A model generated the notes under the pieces. That model was given only the letters and a program-made list of their open reading frames with translations. It searched no databases and was not told the DNA's origin. A program made the translations under genes and the position numbers. From assembly GCA_963691655.1 (NCBI GenBank), contig OY829327.1, positions 59,656,079 through 59,720,078 on the forward strand: a DNA stretch of 64,000 nucleotides. Reading direction: 5' to 3'. The DNA comes from Toxonevra muliebris. Its lineage: Eukaryota > Arthropoda > Insecta > Diptera > Pallopteridae. Positions 56,956-64,000 of this stretch are shown piece by piece; position 1 is the first letter of the stretch, and the number at the start of each line of letters is the position of its first letter.

Positions 56956-58540
56956 ACTACTAAAAACAACAACTGAACCATGTTAAAATTCAATTTTATT
57001 GATCCCCACACAAAAAATATTCTCCATAGAAGCCTAAATAAGTTGGCCGAATTTTATTGAATATTCTTTAGTAGTTTTCTTGATCTCATTGCTTAAAAAT
57101 TTCGCTTGTATGGGAGGTGGGCGTCATTAAAAGAATGTAATATTTACCTACATTAAAAAAAGTTTTGGCTAACTTTCATAATCAAACACCTCACTGTGGG
57201 TCGTTTCTTATTAAAAGAGGAATGAGGAATAGAATCTCGCGGTAGAAAAAAAACATCATCGACGAACTCAGAAGAAAAAGATCGAAATCACTTTTAATTC
57301 TTGTTTTCTACAAGGAAAATATGATTTTCTTATGTATTTGGCAACACGTTGGTCGCCGTAAGCTTGGTTATTGTGCTGGACTGCTAAGCAGGGTGTCAGA
57401 GTTCAATGCACAGACGGCGCACAGTGGAGCGTTTTATACAAGCTAGACGTGCTAGATTTATCGCTGCAAATCATTATTTTAGTCCTATCTGACACAAATA
57501 TATACAATTATGAAAGCAATAGAACAAAAACTTTTTACTCATATAGATAGACAAAAGGGTAAAACAATTTTTGAAATCAGATGATATCTACTGGACCCGC
57601 ATGGGAAATTCCGAAAGTTTTACCATAACTTTTGTTTTTTATCAATTTTTTAGTCAAAGTTGCTTCAATGTTTATATCTTTTTACATTATATATTACACC
57701 TAATAAGAGAGAAACAAAATGCAAGAATAATTTTTCTAAGTCGTTTATGTTCAATGATCCCGCAAGAGTGATTCTCTTGCGTCATTGATTTGAAAAATCA
57801 AAAATTATGGACGAAAATTACGGATTTTTCAAAGCACATGTGAGGCCATTGGATATTATTTGATTTCAAACTGTACTACTACTCTTGAGTTCATCTATAT
57901 ACATAAGTAGACAGACAACCTAAGTTTCCTGTATAGAGTAGGGATACCAACTACATCTGAAAAACCATATAGAAGTAATAAAACGCAAAATTTTGTATAC
58001 CCTGTGCAACAATTTCCGGGTTATTGTTGGTGTAGTGAAAAATTCCAGTTTAGGATGAAAGTACTTGACTAGTAGAGTAAAATCCACAAAAGTTTCTGGA
58101 TTGCTGGTTTTTTCTATGGCTTTATGAAATTTTTTCTTTTCAGTAGATTTTGGTGATCTTGAATTATTCAGTTATATGCCCACCATTGTTAAACTAATAA
58201 AAAATTTTTGTTTTATTCCAAAATTGTAGCCAAGGCATAGATGAACAACTTTTGTCAAGACATCAACCCGAAAAAATCATGTTTGTGTTCTCTTATAGAA
58301 TCGAATGCTAAAAAAAGTGAAATTTTTTCACATTTTTCAAAATTGCTGTCTACAAACTCGTAATTAACTGAAAATTTCTGGCCATAAATAACTAAAAAAT
58401 AAATTCTATGAAAATGAAGACAATTTTAGAGCACTTAAACATGATTCGGTTTTCGCACTATTTTGGGTAATGTGTAGGTCTTTCCAATGTTCTGGGACCA
58501 CTTATAATTTTTAACAAGACACAAGCATTTATATTATTAT
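56956..58540. other. Non-coding stretch
   Basis: No gene supported. TTGTATGGGAGGTGGGCG at 57107-57124 is another example of the interspersed TATGGGA..GGCG motif seen at 9380-9860. Confidence 0.4.
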
Positions 58541-58599
58541 AAAATTTTAAAAATGTTTTTTGACTCTAACGGTTATTTAGTACACAGAACATTTTCGGA

Positions 58600-59110
58600 G
58601 TACAACTTAATAATCTCAGCATAGTAGTAGTACCACCACATAGTTTGCAACACTATCTGCATTTTTATTCATCTACAGCTCCTAAAATATTTAACAGTTT
58701 ACCAGAAAATATACGTTGCGTACTTACATAAAACAGCTATCCTAAGTGAGGTGAAATCGTGGCTTTTTCAAATGTCATATAATGAAATAGACATAATTCT
58801 TCAAATAATTAAATAGTTTTACAGGAAATTTGAAATTCTTTATATACACTTATATTTTCTTTATTTATTCTTATCCGATCCCATTAACACCGTATGTGCA
58901 TAGCTTTAAGTAATCTGTATTCGTCTCTAGTTCATTTTTGAACTATAGAATGCAGATATGTATTGTTAAACAATTTGCTTAATATTATTAAATCATGTTA
59001 CTTTATTATGTTTCATGTTGTTTGTTAATTTTAGTTTAAGCACTCATTGTAATTGTTAATTGTAATGTAAATTGTTTAATAATATCAATAAAATCTAATC
59101 AAATCAAAAA
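58600..59110 (+). pseudogene. Non-LTR retrotransposon 3' end (C-terminal tail and 3' UTR)
   Basis: The plus strand reads LQHYLHFYSSTAPKIFNSLP then ENIR and, after a frameshift, SEVKSWLF. This matches the last block of many non-LTR RT proteins (YRAPKLFNSLP.DI ... FK..VK.WL). About 280 bp of AT-rich 3' UTR follows, with AATAAAATC and a short ATCAA-type repeat (59088-59107) as the likely 3' terminus. The catalytic domain is absent. CR1/L2-like is my best guess. Confidence 0.5.
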
Positions 59111-59487
59111 GACAGTGTAATAGTTTTCTCACAGGTTATCTTTTATAGGCCATTTATCGAAATAGGGGGTTTAAAACGCCATTTTCAAGATAAAGAGTAG
59201 GAGATGGAGAAAAATTATTTGGACAAAAACTGTATCTGTTAAAATAAAGAAGACCCCATTTTCCGACTTCAGGCCCATATTATGGGAGAACTAGATGTGA
59301 CGGAAAAAAACTGAGTATGCAGTTGTGATCAGCGACCAAATTACTATAAAGCCTTTGGAAAATCTTGCTCAATTTTTGTTGCACTGTGTTATCAGTGTAA
59401 GTCGTAATATTTTGGTACATAGTTTTTTCGGAAAAGTGGAAAAAAAGTACCGTGCAAATTGTGCGAAGCCAAACCTCTTCGGATTAT

Positions 59488-60460
59488 GATTTTTTTTTTT
59501 TTTTATTTTTTTTTTTTTTAACAGTATTTTATTAAATATATGTATAATTAATATACAGTAGTACAGATCAATTAGATATTTACAAAACATGTTATTTTAA
59601 TTGCAACTAGTACATATAACTAACAAGCAATTTTATTCAGTTTAATATATATTGTTTAAGATTCTCTGCTACTTTATGCATGTGAGAGATTTGATCATCG
59701 CAAGGTAAGATCACAAGGCTTGGTTCGTTTAAGTCTTCGCACCAAGTGGTGAAGTTTTATGGCTTCAGAGTTTATGTGTTTCTCTAGACGCTCTCTCTGA
59801 GCTTTGGCGAACTTAATAATTGATTTCTGAACTGTCTCAACACCTAAGTCACGGTGAAGATCAGTGTTGCGAATATACCAGGGGGCATTGGCAACGCATC
59901 TCAGGACTTTGTTCTGAAATCGTTGAATAATTTGGACATATTTCTGACTGGCACAACCCCATAGTTGTGCACCATACGTCCACACGGGCTTAAGTATTTG
60001 GTTGTATATTACTATTTTATTATGAATGGATAGTGCCGAGTTTCTACCCATGAGCCAGGACATGTTTCTATATTTTAGATCGAGTTCATCCCGTTTCTTT
60101 TTTGCGTGCTCATTCCAGCGGAGTTTTGCATCAAGGGTAATTCCAAGGTATTTCGCTGTGTTCGAGTGAGGAACCTGAACGCCGTCTATGTATAAGGGCA
60201 GGTATCGAGTCTTTTTATTTGAAAAGTCAACATGAACTGATTTGCTTTTATTTAATTTTATGCGCCACTGCTTTGTCCATTTGGTAACGTCATTTAAAGC
60301 TCTCGGCAAAGTATTTGTTGATTCATATTCAGTTTTACCTACAGCTATAAAGCAGTATCATCTGCGAACGTAGCTGTCGTATGAGTGCAACTAGTCGGTA
60401 GATCTAGAGTATAAATTAGATACAGAAGTGGACCCAAGACACCGATTACACCGATTTGAA
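59488..60460 (-). mobile_element. jockey-clade LINE, 5'-truncated, with 3' UTR and poly(A)
   Basis: Transcribed leftward. The RT part starts at VLGPLLYLIYTLDLP (about 60440) with catalytic FADDTAL (about 60360); the C-terminal ORF follows to 59695; then a 3' UTR with AATAAAATACTG and an A-rich tail (59488-59521, T-rich on plus). The copy is truncated at its 5' end, as usual for jockey insertions. No clear target duplication was identified. Confidence 0.88.
59695..60309 (-). pseudogene. jockey-clade reverse transcriptase, thumb and C-terminal region
   Basis: An uninterrupted 204-codon reading frame: WTKQWRIKLNKSKSVHVDF, NTAKYLGITLDAKLRWNEH, then KPVWTYGAQLWGC, QNKVLRCVANAPWYIRN and RRLKRTKPCDL before the stop. 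This order is diagnostic of jockey-type elements. Upstream of MPRAL the palm with FADD is still readable but broken by stops (about 60340). The intact C-terminal frame suggests a comparatively recent insertion. The upstream RT fingers and endonuclease are absent, so it cannot move itself. Confidence 0.9.
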
Positions 60461-60904
60461 AAATATTAATTTCATGACGTTACAAAAATATACTCATATT
60501 TAGATTTTCTAAAATATTTACAGTACATTAATTTTTTAAGTAATAAAAAACCTTAAAACTTAAAAATGTATTACAGCAACATTATAAAAGATATTTTATT
60601 TTGAAATTCATAGCTGGACAAATTTTTGACATTTTATTCAGAACTCTAAGTATTTCCGAAATAAAAAATGTCCGTTTTTTTCAAATTGCATGCATTGAAA
60701 GCGCATACTTACTTACTTGTAATTAGATAATGTAAATAGCGATTAGGTCAATAGAAAATAACTTTTTCAAGGTCAGTTGGGATCTGTTAATGCCTAACAA
60801 TAAAAATAAAACTTAAATTCGACTTTGAATTTATCACGTCGACCAAACACACCACTGTGCGGAGCAGCCAAAAATCAAAACTAGAAAATACAAATTTTTT
60901 TAAA

Positions 60905-61075
60905 CGACACTTACCTCTTGGCCAACAATAGCAAGCCTCCAGTAAAATTTACTCAAAACAACCTTTTCACTTCGCCCTTTGTGTGCAAATATAACTCACA
61001 CAACATGAATGGTTGCGTAATGCTCGGTTTAGGACCTCGATGGGCTGTTGTACCATCAAATGCGAAGAAGATAGC
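60905..61075 (+). repeat. SINE family S1, partial copy, sense strand
   Basis: The plus strand shares ACCTCTTGGCCAACAATAGC, CTTTTCACTTCGCC, AAATATAACTCACACAACAT and GGGCTGTTGTA with the S1 body. About 45 bp containing the CGTTCGGATTCGGC core is deleted. The head is missing. Confidence 0.7.
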
Positions 61076-64000
61076 ATTTGCGATGTCAGTTTTAAGTTTT
61101 TTTTCAGTTTTCATCTAAGTCGAGAGATATTCGATAAAACTTGATTTAATGGAAGCTGAGATTTTTAATACATGAATCCGTATATATATATCAAAATTTT
61201 AAATTCAATCGCCGTCAAGTTTTAACTATACAAATTGTTTTCAAGGTGAGTTTTCTTCCCAATGGATGACTAATCTTCTTTTTATCCTCTGTAGTTGGTA
61301 AGATATTAGCGAAAATGGTGCAAATTTTAGGCAAAAAGAATCTGCCTTTAAAAGGAGGCAATAGGAGGCAAGATGATATTAAAGCATTAATGGCGGCCAT
61401 ACAGTATGTCAAACCATTGGAAACACCATAAATTTCCTATAATTTTGTTTGTAACAATTTGGGACTGATTTGCCAAGTCCGAATGGGAAAGTTAATTCTT
61501 AATGAGAAAATTAATTACATTTTTTTAAAAATCCAAGCATTCGTTTTGGGATAAAAAAGGATTTCTCTTTGACTTCCAACATTTTTTTTATGTGCACCAT
61601 AAGTGCATAGATGTTTCTACACAATTGTATTTTCAGCTGGCTTCATATGTATGCCTACAAGGATCTGAATAGCTGTAAAGAGGCGACTCAAAAAACATAA
61701 TTTCCCTCTTATTTTATTCGTATCATTGCAACTTTCAGCAATATGTTATTGGTGCAAAAACCTTTGTCATTGTATTCTGTTATCTTTACAGAGTCAAAAC
61801 TAACAAAGTTTTCAAACAGTAACATCTTCTGAAAGGACAGGCTCATGGTAAGAAAACAATAGAGGAAACTAGATTTTTTGAGTCTTCTCTTTAAGGCGAC
61901 TCTGAACCTTTTAGAGCTAGTGAAGTCAACTGGCAAATATAAAATATTCGGTGGATATTTTTGCACTTACGGTACAAGCAAAAAAAATAGAAATAATCAG
62001 GGCAACATAGATTTAAACCATAACACTTCAAAAAAATAGGCTTGGTTTTTGGTAGAAAGAAGAATATATGTTCGCATAAGCTTTTCAATTTTTACTTGAC
62101 ACATCGGTCCCAAATCGTCACCAGAAAACAGTACCCGAAAAAAAAGTTTAGCAACATCCTTTTAAAACTGTTAAAACTCACTGCATTGACAAACAAAATT
62201 ATAGGAAATTTCAGGTGTTTCTAATGGTTTGGCTGTATCCTGTATCTCCTCTTAAAAAAACTAATATCTTCAAAACTTACAGTTTTGTCAATTCGGTTTA
62301 TATATTGTTTTAAAGATAATAAATTCTAATTTCTTTTAAGACATTTTGATAAAAACCAGAGATGTTTTTTTTTCAAAATCTAAGTAGCCTACGATAAGTT
62401 ATTCACAGCAAAAAATTTTCGCTTAGTGTTGGTATGTACTGATGAGAAGTATGCATAATATTCAAATATGGATTCCTAATTTTACTTGAATATCTGAAAT
62501 AGAAAATTTAAATTTTCAGAGTATGTCATATTCAAAATAATCAAAATGCACGATTATGCACCGAGGCTAGACTTCTAAAATGTCCCAAGATGTCAAAACA
62601 TTAGCATGAGCTGGAAAATGAAATCCGGAGCTTATGAAACTGAAGGAACTATCCGGTGTTAGTGCTGCAATATTTGTCCATTTATTTGTTGCTGCAACAA
62701 ATGCATACATATAAGCTCACATCCTTATGCATGTATATATTTAGCGATTCACACGTTTCCTTCTCCATTCCACAATTTTTAGCAAATAAATGCGAATAGT
62801 CGACCAATCAAGGAAAGCTAGTTTAGCTACGTCGATTGTGAGCATACAACCATTAGTATACAACCTGAGTATTTATAGCTGCTTCCGACATCTTGGTTAG
62901 CACAACTCTAAGGTGTAAACACTGCGAACTCTATTGGTCAGCACACAAAATTTCCATTTAAGATAAAACAGCAACAACAACAACAGTTGTCGTTATCAGA
63001 AGAGCCACAAATGAGTACGAGGTGTGTTTGTTATCTATTGGTCTGGGGATTCGACAAGCTCCTTCTTAGTTATTTGTTTGCTAAACAAAACCTTCCTTTC
63101 ATTTCCAACTTTCCATCTTTGTCTTTCAAAATGTTCCACATTAAGCAAAGTACTCAGAAGGTTGCTGGTTTTTGGGTAGATGCGAAGAAACTGAGCATTA
63201 ACATTTGCCACAGTCTGTTTCAGGAGTGAGATATCGGAACTGGTCGTGCGGTCAATTGTTCATTTCAAATTCTTACTTGGCGTCAGAAATATGTATATTA
63301 GGGTAGAGTGAAAACATTTTTCTTTTGTTTAGATTTGGTCATTTTTCAAGGTAGCCATTAGCAAATTGAAGTTGATAACGTGGGGGAAATTTTGTTGTTG
63401 TGATTGAATTAAGCACGATAATGTTTTTCAAAGTTGAAACCTTGCCACTCAAACCTAAAACTTTGTTGTGATCGAATCGGAAAAATTTGATTTTTCAAAG
63501 GTGAAACAACCAAATTATCCCAACCTTAAAGTTGACCCAATCCAAAAAGATTTACCTAATTTATTTTGTTTATGCATATGTACAAGTAGTCGGTCAATCA
63601 GTGTCGCAGCCAGGGTTAGCTGCAGCGGCTACGCACCCCCCCTACCACTGAATTTTGTTTTGATTGCATATCTTATTTTTAGCAATAATAACAAAAATGA
63701 AAACTTTTTCTTCACATTTTACATAAGTTAACAAGAAATTTCGCGCTTGGAACCATCTATATCATTGTTTTATTACACAAGGTTTCGAAATATTTTCAAG
63801 CAAATTTTTTGAGAGTGTTTAGTCACTTTATTCCAAATTTTTTTTTTTTTATTATCACAATAACGCTTCTGGACTAAAACTTGAAAAAAGTCAAATACGA
63901 CCAAGTAAGAAAAATTAAAAAAATTCGGGGCGCGTAAAACCACAAATGTTATTTAATATAAGTTCTTCTTTTTCAAAGAAAATATTTAAAACAAAAATAA
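61076..64000. other. Non-coding stretch to window end
   Basis: No gene supported. A short odd-loop palindrome ATTTGTTGC-T-GCAACAAAT lies near 62684-62702. CAGTGTCGCAGCCAGGG at 63599 and CACTG at 63650 bound a 52-bp GC-rich island that resembles two fused hAT termini. Remaining frames lack domains. Confidence 0.4.

Noticed and set aside
1..64000. CRISPR arrays, prophage, LTR retrotransposons or viral genes
   Set aside because: No direct-repeat/spacer array, no gag-pol-LTR arrangement and no viral structural or replication gene is visible.

Overview
This window is eukaryotic: a 64 kb stretch of AT-rich dipteran chromosome in which I can find no convincing host protein-coding exon. (CATA)n/(CA)n microsatellites, mariner, Tc1, hAT and piggyBac-like transposons, jockey- and R1/LOA-like non-LTR retrotransposons, and a tRNA-type SINE ending in CCTAACC repeats all point to a higher fly. 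A tephritid fruit fly is my best guess, but that rests on remembered repeat families and not on a diagnostic gene. The window reads as a large intron or intergenic domain filled with old, broken and nested mobile elements. No CRISPR array, rRNA gene, intact tRNA gene or bacterial-type operon is present.

Layout. 928-1460 is a small hAT element. 2.7-7.5 kb is an R1/LOA-like LINE on the minus strand (Gag zinc knuckles, AP endonuclease, reverse transcriptase), split by a 978-bp long-TIR transposon (4702-5679) and a 1017-bp hAT element (6364-7380). A separate RNase H fragment abuts it at 7.5-8.2 kb. 8.9-11 kb carries piggyBac-like ends, a repeated GGTCTGGCCAGACC motif and a broken ORF of an unknown, probably transposon-associated family. 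12079-12581 is a hAT element, 13.5-15 kb is microsatellite DNA, and 15646-16903 is a hAT element containing a pogo-like element. 17.6-18.1 kb holds a Tc1 fragment.

18.9-24 kb is a nested piggyBac-like complex. Its core repeat recurs inverted at 51.9-53.5 kb, and that second copy lacks one of the insertions. 25-27 kb and 54.6-56 kb are microsatellite-rich. Non-LTR RT fragments lie at 27.8-29.0, 39.65-40.25, 58.6-59.1 and 59.5-60.5 kb (the last a 5'-truncated jockey element with poly(A)). 30.2-31.5 kb is more GC-rich and contains three tracts able to form G-quadruplexes. 38.0-39.6 kb is a second copy of the first hAT family carrying an internally deleted mariner. 42.5-43.9 kb holds SINE/LINE-tail insertions and a Tc1 remnant. 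48.3-51.9 kb is a run of hAT-like and hairpin-rich elements.

No set of genes here works together as a pathway. What the sequence records is the history of the insertions: clean target-site duplications, an empty versus filled site pair, and LINE-type tails shared between short retroposons.
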